In this document: positions 49,891-58,067 of the stretch, piece by piece | How positions within the stretch are numbered: the first letter of the stretch is position 1 | Layout of the letters: each line of letters begins with the position of its first letter | DNA from: Deltaproteobacteria bacterium | Lineage (GTDB): Bacteria; Myxococcota_A; UBA9160; SZUA-336 | DNA: 64,000 nucleotides | Assembly (NCBI GenBank): GCA_029261895.1 | Contig: JAJDAK010000031.1 | Location: 25,549 to 89,548, forward strand | Direction: 5' to 3' | Position numbers and translations under genes: made by a program | Notes under the pieces: generated by a model | What the model saw: the letters and a program-made list of their open reading frames with translations, nothing else | The model's database searches: none | What the model was told of the DNA's origin: nothing

Positions 49891-50672
49891 AATTCGAAGA
49901 CATCCAAGACTACCTCTACCTTCGCGGCAAGGTTCGTAACGCATGGGAAGTGGTGCGCTTTCGGAAGACCGCAAGCAAAGAAGATCAGTTGGTGGTCGAC
50001 TACGTCGATGAGCCGCCCCTCTTCATTCGCGGAACCACCAACGACTGGCATATGTTTCATCGCATCAATCTGCGCGATGAGTATCGACTCGACCAAGCCA
50101 AAGGTTGGCAATGCGTCGTCGATATTGGTGGCAACGCTGGCTTCTTCGCCGCGCGAGCGTCCAAGATCGCCAAGCGCGTGATCACCTGCGAGCCGGTATC
50201 CTATCACTTCGAACGTCTCACCATGAACTGTGCCGAGCGGCATAACATCGAATCGCTACCCATGGCGATCGCAGCCGAACCCGGTCGCAAGAAGATCTAT
50301 CGCCCCCGTCTTATGAATATGACCGGGGTGCATTCGCTTTATCGTGATATGGGCGGTCATATGACCGACGAATACGATGAAGTCGATGCCATCACGGTCA
50401 ACGAACTCTTCCAACGCTGCACCGTGGATCGTTGCGACCTATTGAAGCTCGATGTTGAGGGTGCGGAATACGAAATCTTGCATAGCGCATCCAAAGAGAC
50501 GCTGGAAAAGATCAAGCGGATTCATGGCGAGTACCACAACGTGCAGCCACAGGATCCACGCACGCGGATCGCTCACTTCCAAGATTTCTTAAAATCGAAG
50601 GGCTACCGCGTCGAGATCGTGCCCCATCGCAAGAAGGCCAACCACGGCACCTTCTTCGCAACCCGACCGTAG
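49887..50672 (+). CDS. FkbM-family SAM-dependent methyltransferase
   Basis: 261 residues from a GTG at 49887. Motif I is V-V-D-I-G-G-N-A-G-F-F near residue 74. FkbM-type L-K-L-D-V-E-G-A-E-Y-E-I-L lies near residue 186. It probably O-methylates an alcohol or sugar. No methyl transfer step is known in steroid side-chain catabolism, so its tight coupling to the ligase gene is odd. It is last in the plus-strand operon and ends one base from the convergent KstR-like gene. Confidence 0.7.
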   Translation: MKFEDIQDYLYLRGKVRNAWEVVRFRKTASKEDQLVVDYVDEPPLFIRGTTNDWHMFHRINLRDEYRLDQAKGWQCVVDIGGNAGFFAARASKIAKRVITCEPVSYHFERLTMNCAERHNIESLPMAIAAEPGRKKIYRPRLMNMTGVHSLYRDMGGHMTDEYDEVDAITVNELFQRCTVDRCDLLKLDVEGAEYEILHSASKETLEKIKRIHGEYHNVQPQDPRTRIAHFQDFLKSKGYRVEIVPHRKKANHGTFFATRP

Positions 50673-50673
50673 G

Positions 50674-51270
50674 CTACCAGCGAACCGGCGAGCCTTGAAG
50701 AATGAGTTCAGCGGCGCCGCGAACTTCTTCGACCACTTTATCTTGATCGCTAATGCCGCTCATCCAGCCGATCAATGCACCAAACCAAACCTGATGCAGG
50801 ATCCAAGAGATTTGCATTTCGAGTTCGGTCGGCGGTTCTTCGCCGATCTGCTTGCCTCGAAGCGCACTTACCGCGAGTTCGGCGCAGATATTGTGAAAGA
50901 GCAGGAGTTTTTCTGCCAGCTCTGGCACGCCTGAGGCCGCTGCGCGCAATACCGCTCGCGCGAGTTTCGGCTTGCGACAAAGCGTCATCGTCGCAGCTTG
51001 AAAATAATTGGCCAGACGCTCGAGAGGATCGCTGCCCTTCGGGGGCATATTTCCCACGTATTCGACCAAGGTGTCGGCTTCACGGTGAAGTGCGGCGACC
51101 AATAGATCTTCTTTGCTGCGGAAGTGTCGATAAAGCGTTCCCAACGCAACACCACTTTGAGACGCCACATCGCGCAGACGCACTGCCTCGAACCCGCCTT
51201 GTTCTGCAAGCTCTACCGCGGTATCGATGATCTTCTGTGCGCGGTCTTCAATATCTGCAGCACTACTCAA
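50674..51270 (-). CDS. KstR-like TetR-family regulator
   Basis: 198 residues from a TTG at 51270 overlapping the ligase stop as TTGA. The helix-turn-helix (residues ~28-53) reads F-E-A-V-R-L-R-D-V-A-S-Q-S-G-V-A-L-G-T-L-Y-R-H-F. The G-T-L-Y-R-x-F-x-S-K recognition region is close to that of KstR, and the surrounding I-I-D-T-A-V-E-L-A-E-Q-G-G helix aligns with it. The ligand domain should bind a CoA thioester of the steroid side chain, as in KstR. It lies at the far end of the FadE26-like operon, which has a KstR-like site upstream, so autoregulation is expected. Confidence 0.75.
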   Translation of the reverse strand: MSSAADIEDRAQKIIDTAVELAEQGGFEAVRLRDVASQSGVALGTLYRHFRSKEDLLVAALHREADTLVEYVGNMPPKGSDPLERLANYFQAATMTLCRKPKLARAVLRAAASGVPELAEKLLLFHNICAELAVSALRGKQIGEEPPTELEMQISWILHQVWFGALIGWMSGISDQDKVVEEVRGAAELILQGSPVRW

Positions 51271-52874
51271 ATCTTGAATGCCCCTTCAACGGCGAGCTTC
51301 TTAGCCCAGGGATAGTTCGGCTTTCCTGCGGGTGATCGTTGGATCGAGTCTACCAGATGCAACTCGCGCGGCACCTTATACCCCGCGATCTGCGTTCGGC
51401 AGTGCGCGGACAACTCTTCGAGCGTTATCGCGACTCCCGGCCGGACCTGTACGACCGCCGCGACGCGATTCCCCCAGCGTTCGTCCGGTACGCCAACCAC
51501 CAGCGCATCGAAAACGGCGCTATGTGATTTGAGCGAGCTCTCGACTTCCTCAGGATAGATCTTTTCGCCGCCGGAATTGATGCTCACCGATCCTCGCCCG
51601 AGTAACGTGATGCGACCATCGGCTTCGACTCTGGCAAAGTCCCCCGGAATCGACCAACGCTTCCCGTCGACTTCGACAAACGTAGCCGCGGTCTTCTCTG
51701 GATCTTTGTAATAACCGAGCGGAATGTTTCCCGAACGCGCGATCTTCCCCACGACATCGGAGCCCGGCCCGAGGATGTTGTGGTCGTCATCGATGACTTC
51801 CACGTCGTTGCCGCGGGTAATCGTCAAACCACCCGTCTTTGACGCATCGGGATCGTTGTTCGACGTACCGCAGAACCCCTGCTCGGTGGAACCTGCGGAA
51901 TCAATAATCATCAAATTCGGTCGATGCTTCTTGAAACCCTCTTTCAATGAAGGTGAAAAAATCGCCGCCGTGCTTGAAAGCACAATCAAACTCGCGAGGT
52001 CGTAGCTGTTCTGATCCATGGCATCGACCAACGGGCGGGCCATGGCATCGCCAGTAATCCCAAGCACATTGGCCTTCTCATCAGACGCGAAGCTTAAAAT
52101 TTCGTGCGCATCAAAGCTTCCCGACCAAAGCAAGGTGCGATCTCCTCGAAAGAGTGAACGCAACAAACCCCATTGCGCGGCGCCATGCATCAGGGGCGCG
52201 AGCGCGAACATCGTAACTCCACCGCCCGACTTCGCGATCTCTGAAAGCTCTTCGGGCTGTTCATGTTTGTCGCCAGTAATTTCGATGCCGCCGCCAAGCG
52301 CCATGATGACGTCTTCCTGACGCCACATCACGCCCTTCGGCATACCCGTCGTACCACCGGTGTAGAGCACGTAGAGATCATCGGGAGAGCGCGGCCCAAA
52401 ATCACGCGCATCCGATACAGAAGCTAGCGCTTGCTCGTAGTCGACGGCATCGAGCCCATCGAGCGCGGTTCCACTACCATCATCGAGTGCAATGAAATGC
52501 CGCAGCTTCGGCATTTCGTCTTTGACGTTCGCAATTCGCGGCGCGTACTCGCGCCCGAAAACCAATCCAGCGAGGTCGGCGTTATCGAAGAGATAGCGCA
52601 GCTCATCCTCGACGTAGCGATAGTTGATGTTGATCGGAACCGCGCGGATCTTATAGGTACCGAGCATGGTTTCGACCCACTCGATACAGTTCTGCGCGTA
52701 CACACCCACATGATCCCCAGCGCCGATACCCTGTGAGAGCAAGTGATGGGCAACGCGGTTCGCACGGGTTTCAAGTTCCGCGTAGGTACGTCGCGCATCG
52801 CGAAAAACCGCGACTTCTCGATCCGGTATCACATCGACTACGGCCTCGAAAAGATCTGCAACGTTCCATTCCAT
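51267..52874 (-). CDS. fadD19: FadD19-like steroid side-chain CoA ligase
   Basis: 535 residues, ANL superfamily. Y-T-G-G-T-T-G-M-P-K-G (AMP motif), T-G-D-A-M-A-R-P-L-V-D-A and L-G-R-G-S-V-S-I-N-S-G-G-E-K-I-Y-P-E-E-V-E, R-S-P-A-G-K-P-N-Y with the catalytic Lys near the end. The pattern follows mycobacterial FadD19, which activates C24-branched and C26 sterol acids. Coupled by one base to the FadE27-like gene and by TTGA to the regulator. Confidence 0.8.
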   Translation of the reverse strand: MEWNVADLFEAVVDVIPDREVAVFRDARRTYAELETRANRVAHHLLSQGIGAGDHVGVYAQNCIEWVETMLGTYKIRAVPININYRYVEDELRYLFDNADLAGLVFGREYAPRIANVKDEMPKLRHFIALDDGSGTALDGLDAVDYEQALASVSDARDFGPRSPDDLYVLYTGGTTGMPKGVMWRQEDVIMALGGGIEITGDKHEQPEELSEIAKSGGGVTMFALAPLMHGAAQWGLLRSLFRGDRTLLWSGSFDAHEILSFASDEKANVLGITGDAMARPLVDAMDQNSYDLASLIVLSSTAAIFSPSLKEGFKKHRPNLMIIDSAGSTEQGFCGTSNNDPDASKTGGLTITRGNDVEVIDDDHNILGPGSDVVGKIARSGNIPLGYYKDPEKTAATFVEVDGKRWSIPGDFARVEADGRITLLGRGSVSINSGGEKIYPEEVESSLKSHSAVFDALVVGVPDERWGNRVAAVVQVRPGVAITLEELSAHCRTQIAGYKVPRELHLVDSIQRSPAGKPNYPWAKKLAVEGAFKI

Positions 52875-52875
52875 C

Positions 52876-53988
52876 CTAGAGGCGTCCTTCTGCGATGGCG
52901 TGACCCAATATCGCGAGTTGGTGGCTCGCCGAACCCAGAGTCAATTCAATCTGCTTCGCCCAAAGACAGTACCGATGCAGTGGGTAATCGATGTCGACAC
53001 CGATACCCCCATGAAGATGCTGTGCTGCATAGCTGATGCGATGGCTTGAATCCGCTGACCAGTACTTCGCGATCGCTACCTCATAGGTGGAAGGCATCTC
53101 CTCGCTCAATCGCCATGCGGCCTGCCTCGCCGTCGAGCTGATGCACTCTGTGTCGATGTAGCAGTTCGCCGCACGTTGGGCGACCGCTTGAAACATGCTG
53201 AGCTTCTTCCCAAATTGTTCACGTTCACTGACGTACTCGGCGGTCATGCGCGTGGCGCGATCGCAAATTCCGGTCTGCAATACACAGTACGCGGTCGTCA
53301 CCCGGTCAACGATCCACTCCAATGCGGAGGCACCACCCGGAATGCGATCGCTTTCGGGAACCGTGGCACCCGCGAACGTAATCGAATATTGGGGCTCGCC
53401 CGATGTGGTGTCCAAGCGTTCCAGTCGTACGCCATCTATACTCGGATCAACGAGCAAAATTTCGACCTGATCATCCGCCATCACCGGAACCAAAATGCGA
53501 CTCGCAAGATGCGCTGCCGGTACCACGAACTTGGCACCGTCCACGCGCCATACATCGCCGTCGCGTTTCGCGCGTGTTTGCGGCTTCAACGCAACGTCAT
53601 TGCCTGACTCCACCAAAGCCGCAGTCAGAATCGTATCGCCCGAAACCACGCCCGGCAGATACGCCGCCCGTTGCTCCAGCGTGCCAAACTTTGCGATGGG
53701 TAGCGCGCCCATCACCAGCGTGGCCAGCGCAGGAACCGGCGCCACCGTACGACCGACTTCTTCGAGTAGCAAAGTCAGTTCCAGAAAACTAAAACCCATG
53801 CCGCCAAATTCTTCCGGAACCGCGACGCCTAGCAAATTGGCCTTTGCCAATTCCTGCCAAAGTTCGCGATCGAAAACATCGTCGGTCTTTTCGATTTCGC
53901 GCAGTCGGTCTTGCGTCGCACGATCCTTTAGAATCTGACCCGCGAGTTCTTGAATCGCTATTTGATCGTCACTCAGTGCAAAATCCAT
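52876..53988 (-). CDS. fadE27: FadE27-like acyl-CoA dehydrogenase (ChsE5-type subunit)
   Basis: 370 residues. Features of the small, non-basic partner of the ChsE4-ChsE5 complex: F-D-R-E-L-W-Q-E-L-A near residue 40, E-R-E-Q-F-G-K-K-L-S-M-F-Q-A-V-A-Q-R-A-A, and H-L-H-G-G-I-G-V-D-I-D-Y-P-L-H-R-Y. The catalytic Glu is expected only in the partner. Expected to dehydrogenate the C27 or C24 steroid side-chain CoA together with the upstream FadE26-like gene. Confidence 0.78.
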   Translation of the reverse strand: MDFALSDDQIAIQELAGQILKDRATQDRLREIEKTDDVFDRELWQELAKANLLGVAVPEEFGGMGFSFLELTLLLEEVGRTVAPVPALATLVMGALPIAKFGTLEQRAAYLPGVVSGDTILTAALVESGNDVALKPQTRAKRDGDVWRVDGAKFVVPAAHLASRILVPVMADDQVEILLVDPSIDGVRLERLDTTSGEPQYSITFAGATVPESDRIPGGASALEWIVDRVTTAYCVLQTGICDRATRMTAEYVSEREQFGKKLSMFQAVAQRAANCYIDTECISSTARQAAWRLSEEMPSTYEVAIAKYWSADSSHRISYAAQHLHGGIGVDIDYPLHRYCLWAKQIELTLGSASHQLAILGHAIAEGRL

Positions 53989-53997
53989 CTTTGTTTC

Positions 53998-55176
53998 CTA
54001 ACGCCGCTCGCGTGGCATCTGCAGCCCTGCCGCTGCAATGATGTCGCGTTGAATTTCGTTGGTACCACCGCCAAAGGTCAGCACCGACATGGTTCGATAC
54101 ATGCGTTCGATTTTTCCGTGCAAGATTGCTCCTGGTGAAGTGCCGCGGAGATAACCCGCTTCACCCATGACTTCGAGCAAGAGCCTGTAGCCGTCCAAGA
54201 AAAACTCGCTGCCGTAGACTTTGACCGCCGACGCATCTGCGGGATGCAGCAAGCCGCTCCCCGAGGCCCAAGCTTGTTTCCAGGTCACCAACTTTAAGAC
54301 CTCGACGCCTGCCCGTACCTTGGCAAAGTTCTGCTGCACCCAGGGCTGATCGATCACGCGCGTGCCATCGACACGCTTCGTATCCTTGGCCCATTCAATT
54401 GTATCTTCGAGCAACTGCGCGAACGGACCGGGGTTCATCAGCGAAACGCGTTCGTAGTTGAGTTGATTGACAATCAGTGTCCAACCTCTGTTCTCGCCGC
54501 CGATCAAACTCTCTGCCGGTACGCGCACATTCTCGAAGAACGTCGCGTTTGTGCGTAAACCACCCATCGTCCAGATGGGCGTGCACTTATAACCTTCGGC
54601 GTTCGTCGGTACGATGAACATGGAAATTCCAGCATGCTTTGCCGCGGTGGAATCGGTTCGCGCGGCCAACCAAATATAATCCGCGTAATTGGCCAAACTC
54701 GTGAACGTCTTTTGACCGTTGATCACCCACTCATCACCATCGCGCACGGCGGTGGTTTTGAGCGAAGCCAAGTCGGTTCCGGCAGCTGGCTCCGAGTACC
54801 CAATCGAAAAATGCAGCTTCCCGGCGAGAATCCTCGGTAGAAAATCCTTCTTCTGCACGTCGTTTCCAAACGCCATAATGGTTCGGCCAACGGTTTCCAG
54901 CGTGAGGAACGGCAACGGATATCCGGCGCGCTGCACTTCGTCTGAAAAAATGAACTGCTCGATCGTCGAGCGACCTTGTCCGCCGTATTCCGTGGGCCAG
55001 CCGATTCCCAACCAGCCATCACGCCCCATCTTCTGAAGCGCCTGCTGATACAGCGGGCCGCCGCCCTCGCCGCTCGAGCGGATCTCATCCACCAGTTCCG
55101 GCGTCATCAAATCCGAGAAGTAGGCCCGAAGTTCGTCGGCAAGCGCCTGTTGCTCCGGGGAATAACCGATTCGCAT
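53998..55176 (-). CDS. fadE26: FadE26-like acyl-CoA dehydrogenase (ChsE4-type subunit)
   Basis: 392 residues. Near-verbatim FadE26 pattern: M-R-I-G-Y-S-P-E-Q-Q start, M-G-R-D-G-W-L-G-I-G-W-P, L-H-F-S-I-G-Y-S-E-P-A-A-G-T-D-L-A-S-L, Y-A-D-Y-I-W-L-A, and L-T-F-G-G-G-T-N-E-I-Q-R-D-I-I-A at the end. Glu242 in L-N-Y-E-R is the likely catalytic base, matching the Glu reported in ChsE4. First gene of a four-gene operon, with the KstR-like site B 63 bases upstream and the ferredoxin gene divergent from it. Confidence 0.8.
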   Translation of the reverse strand: MRIGYSPEQQALADELRAYFSDLMTPELVDEIRSSGEGGGPLYQQALQKMGRDGWLGIGWPTEYGGQGRSTIEQFIFSDEVQRAGYPLPFLTLETVGRTIMAFGNDVQKKDFLPRILAGKLHFSIGYSEPAAGTDLASLKTTAVRDGDEWVINGQKTFTSLANYADYIWLAARTDSTAAKHAGISMFIVPTNAEGYKCTPIWTMGGLRTNATFFENVRVPAESLIGGENRGWTLIVNQLNYERVSLMNPGPFAQLLEDTIEWAKDTKRVDGTRVIDQPWVQQNFAKVRAGVEVLKLVTWKQAWASGSGLLHPADASAVKVYGSEFFLDGYRLLLEVMGEAGYLRGTSPGAILHGKIERMYRTMSVLTFGGGTNEIQRDIIAAAGLQMPRERR

Positions 55177-55239
55177 GCTCAGTTCCTTGCTTGCCCCCGC
55201 CCAAGGCCCACTTTGATCGAGGGGCCATTACAGGGGGAG

Positions 55240-55253
55240 TGAAACACGTTCTA
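55240..55253. promoter_or_regulatory. KstR-like operator B
   Basis: On the minus strand this is TAGAACGTGTTTCA, identical to operator A, and followed by CTCCCCC, so similarity reaches about 20 bases. It lies in the divergent gap between FadE26-like (63 bases away) and the ferredoxin gene (85 bases away), where one TetR dimer could repress both. Confidence 0.65.
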
Positions 55254-55338
55254 TTTTGACCTATTATGGTCCGGCGCCCAGGGCGTTGTAAAGCGAGTGG
55301 CCGTGCTAAGCTCGGCCAGCAAGAGAGGGATCGAAGCC

Positions 55339-55530
55339 GTGAAAATCTTTGTGGATTACGACCTTTGCGAAGCCAATGCCATCTGTATGGAGCAGGCACC
55401 CGAGGTCTTCAAAGTCGATGACGAGGATAACCTGCACGTGCTGTTAGAGAATCCCGGCGACGAACTCCGCGAAAAGGTCGAAGCCGCGGTTCGCCTCTGC
55501 CCACGCCAAGCCCTCAAAATCGAAGGCTAG
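55339..55530 (+). CDS. FdxD-type 3Fe-4S ferredoxin
   Basis: 63 residues from a GTG at 55339 with GAGGGA upstream. Cys10, Cys16 and Cys54 (L-C-P-R-Q-A-L) ligate the cluster. The residue where a fourth Cys would stand is Asn13, so a 3Fe-4S cluster is expected, as in P450 partner ferredoxins. In mycobacteria fdxD lies divergent from fadE26, the same arrangement as here. Likely electron donor for the adjacent CYP125-like P450. Six bases from the convergent P450 gene. Confidence 0.85.
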   Translation: MKIFVDYDLCEANAICMEQAPEVFKVDDEDNLHVLLENPGDELREKVEAAVRLCPRQALKIEG

Positions 55531-55536
55531 TTCGCC

Positions 55537-56751
55537 CTACGCCTCCGGTGTGAAATTGATTCGCATCTCTTTCACACCGTTGATGAAGTTAGAGCGTAGA
55601 CGACGCACCGGACCCGCAAACTCTGGATTTCGCATCCGCGTAATGATCTGATCGAAGATCGAGTAGAGCTCCGAGCGCGCAAGACTGGCGCCCAGGCAGA
55701 AATGCTCCCCGATTCCGAAAGACAGATGGTCATTCGGCTGACGCTTGATGTTGAATGTTTCGGGATCTTCAAAAAATTCTTCATCGCGATTCGCAGCCGG
55801 ATACCAAAGCAAAACCTTGGAGCCCTCGGGAATTTTCACGTCACGAATTTCGACGGGCTCCATCGTCGTGCGGCGAAAATGATGCACGGCAGGCGCAAAG
55901 CGCAGAATTTCTTCGACCGCCAAAGGAATTCCGGACGGATCATCGACGAGTTGCTGCAACTGATCCGGATGCTCCATCAGCGCCTGCATCCCATTCACCG
56001 TCACCGTCCGCGTGGTTTCATTCCCCGCAACGATCAAAATCATGAAGAACGAACAGAACTCAAGCTCCGTTAGCTGTTCTCCGTCGACCTCGCCAAAAAG
56101 CATGCGACTGGTGAGGTTATCCGCACCGTCGGGATTCTTCTTAAATTCCTGTGCCATCCTCATCGCATAAGCAAACACTTCGGCCGATGCGGTCTCGGCG
56201 TCCCGCATCGTGTTCTGATACTCGGGATCATCAAAACCGATTAACTTATTCGAGAGCTCAAAGATATGACTGCGGTCGTCCTGTGGCACGCCCATCATTT
56301 CGCAAATCACTTGCAGCGGAAGTTCAGCGGCGACTTCTTCAACAAACTCGCACTCGCCCTTCTTCGCCACACCGTCCACGATTTGTTTCGCAGCAGCGCG
56401 AACGTGCTCATCCAGTCGATGAATCATCCGCGGTGTAAACACGCGCTGCACGATGCGGCGAAACTTCGTGTGCTGAGGCGGATCCATGTTAATCATGATC
56501 ATACGAACGGCGTTCAGCGAGTTCTCGTCCATCGTCATTAAGTTGGTGCCGCCACGGTACGAGGAATAGATCTTCGGCGACCGCGATACGTGCTTCACGT
56601 CGGTGTACTTGGTCAGGTTATAAAAAACGCCCCCGTCAGGATCCGGATGGGCGTGAACCGGTGCTTCATCGCGCAGCCGCTTGAACCAATGATGGGGCAC
56701 ACCCTCGACGAAATTGTCAGGGTTACTGAGATCGATATCCGTCAGGCTCAT
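55537..56751 (-). CDS. CYP125-like cytochrome P450
   Basis: 404 residues. I-helix A-G-N-E-T-T-R near 242-248 with Thr246-247, K-helix E-x-x-R in E-E-I-L-R-F-A-P-A-V, heme-binding F-G-I-G-E-H-F-C-L-G-A with Cys352. Several stretches resemble CYP125: N-M-D-P-P-Q-H-T-K-F-R-R, E-L-P-L-Q-V-I-C-E-M-M-G-V-P-Q-D-D-R, F-D-D-P-E-Y, and a terminal I-N-G-V-K-E-M-R-I-N-F-T. Expected to hydroxylate the C26/27 methyl of sterols or cholestenone. It has its own promoter region with KstR-like site C. Confidence 0.78.
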   Translation of the reverse strand: MSLTDIDLSNPDNFVEGVPHHWFKRLRDEAPVHAHPDPDGGVFYNLTKYTDVKHVSRSPKIYSSYRGGTNLMTMDENSLNAVRMIMINMDPPQHTKFRRIVQRVFTPRMIHRLDEHVRAAAKQIVDGVAKKGECEFVEEVAAELPLQVICEMMGVPQDDRSHIFELSNKLIGFDDPEYQNTMRDAETASAEVFAYAMRMAQEFKKNPDGADNLTSRMLFGEVDGEQLTELEFCSFFMILIVAGNETTRTVTVNGMQALMEHPDQLQQLVDDPSGIPLAVEEILRFAPAVHHFRRTTMEPVEIRDVKIPEGSKVLLWYPAANRDEEFFEDPETFNIKRQPNDHLSFGIGEHFCLGASLARSELYSIFDQIITRMRNPEFAGPVRRLRSNFINGVKEMRINFTPEA

Positions 56752-56811
56752 CCCGCTAACCTCCCGATTAATCTAGGGATTTACTGCGATTCCGCGCAGC
56801 CACCTGATCAG

Positions 56812-56825
56812 TAGAACACGTTTCA
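56812..56825. promoter_or_regulatory. KstR-like operator C
   Basis: TAGAACACGTTTCA, differing from sites A and B only in the central two bases and still fitting TNNAACNNGTTNNA. CTCCCAC follows, as in the other two. It lies 60 bases before the CYP125-like start, in the only gap available for that gene's promoter. The gap also holds the 3' end of the sigma-54 activator transcription unit. Confidence 0.6.
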
Positions 56826-56845
56826 CTCCCACCATCAAGGGAGAT

Positions 56846-57793
56846 TTAGTCGCGCGGAACCAGCTGATCCAGGCCAAGCTGGCGAACCCGGTAGCGCAGT
56901 GTGCCTCGGGGAATTCCCAACCGACGCGAGGCGCGAGATAAATTCCCTCCCGTCTCAATGAGAACCGCCCGTAAAGAATCTTCGTCGCTTGGGTCGCGGC
57001 GTGGAACCTCAAAACTCTTCGATATCGCAAAGGAGTCGATCCAACGCGATGGATTCAAAACTAGCGTGCGATGGACTGTGTTCTTCAGCTCTCGTACGTT
57101 GCCGCGCCAATCATGCTGGATCAGCGATTCCATCGCAGTGGGCGAAATTCGCGTGGAGGGCTGCGCCAACTGTTCCAAGAAATGACGAACCAGTAACGGA
57201 ATATCACTCGATCGCTCGCGAAGGGATGGAACGTGGACCGTAAGCACATTGAGCCGATGAAAAAGGTCTTCCCTGAAACTCCCATCTACGACCATTGCCT
57301 CCAAGGGCCGATTGGTCGCCGCCACGATTCGCACATTGGCTTTGAATTCCCTCGTTTCGCCGATCGGCCGATACGTACCCTGATCAAGCACTCGGAGCAG
57401 TTTACTCTGCGCCGATAGGCTCAACTCCCCGATTTCATCCAGAAACAGCGTTCCTCCATTGGATGCAGCGTACAAACCGACACCACTCTCCGTAGCACCT
57501 GTATAAGCACCACGACGCGCTCCAAATAACTCACTCTCAAAAAGCGCGTCGGGAATCGCCGCACAATTAATGCAGTTAAACAGTTTTCCACTTCGTGGAC
57601 TTGAATCATGAAGCGCACGAGCAACGAGGTCTTTTCCCACGCCTGTTTCGCCTCGTATCAATACGGCAGCGTCCGACGGACCCATCAGACTGACCTTGTC
57701 CCACACTTCCTGGGATGCCGTGCTCTCGCCAACGAGAGCATGCCTCTGGAGTCGCTCATCACAAGCACTACGATCGAATGCTACTTGAACCAT
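56846..57793 (-). CDS. Sigma-54-dependent activator without sensor domain
   Basis: 315 residues: AAA+ domain plus Fis-type helix-turn-helix only. Walker A G-E-T-G-V-G-K-D at 48-55, the sigma-54 contact loop G-A-Y-T-G-A at 95-100, Walker B G-T-L-F-L-D-E-I, and arginine-finger region R-E-D-L-F-H-R-L. The C terminus L-I-E-T-G-G-N-L-S-R-A-S-R-R-L-G-I is the DNA-binding Fis helix pair. The absent N-terminal domain resembles PspF-type activators regulated by a separate protein. A TAAGGAGG site precedes the ATG. It is downstream of the histidine kinase on the same strand. Confidence 0.88.
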   Translation of the reverse strand: MVQVAFDRSACDERLQRHALVGESTASQEVWDKVSLMGPSDAAVLIRGETGVGKDLVARALHDSSPRSGKLFNCINCAAIPDALFESELFGARRGAYTGATESGVGLYAASNGGTLFLDEIGELSLSAQSKLLRVLDQGTYRPIGETREFKANVRIVAATNRPLEAMVVDGSFREDLFHRLNVLTVHVPSLRERSSDIPLLVRHFLEQLAQPSTRISPTAMESLIQHDWRGNVRELKNTVHRTLVLNPSRWIDSFAISKSFEVPRRDPSDEDSLRAVLIETGGNLSRASRRLGIPRGTLRYRVRQLGLDQLVPRD

Positions 57794-58067
57794 CGTCGAT
57801 CTCCTCCTTATCGCCGTTTGCTCTTAACTCGCCAGGCTTAGATTTAACATGATGGTCTCGCCTGTCGCGAGGTCTAAATACCCATTGGCGCAGATTGGCC
57901 GGATATGGCACCGAATGAGCATCACTACGAGAAGAGATTCTCGACGTTCATATATTTCATGATTCTCTGTAGGTTCACCAGACGTTTATCCATGAATTCA
58001 AGACTGTGACAAGGTATTTCACAGCTTTAACAACATGGCATGTACGACTCGAAATATGGAACTGGAT
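57794..58067. other. 274-base AT-rich gap between kinase and activator genes
   Basis: The largest gene-free gap of the window, clearly richer in A and T than its surroundings. It carries the activator's ribosome site (57801-57810) and presumably its promoter. A TGGC-N9-GCA pair on the minus strand (57834-57819) has sigma-54 spacing, but the transcript would start inside the ribosome site. I see no convincing terminator or RNA gene. Confidence 0.4.

Noticed and set aside
57819..57834. Sigma-54 promoter before the AAA+ activator (TGGC and GCA with 12-base spacing)
   Set aside because: The predicted transcript start falls inside the ribosome site, and the -12 element is poor.
57914..57930. Plus-strand TGGCAC with a GC at sigma-54 spacing
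   Set aside because: No plus-strand gene follows until 61605, and the -12 box lacks the TT.
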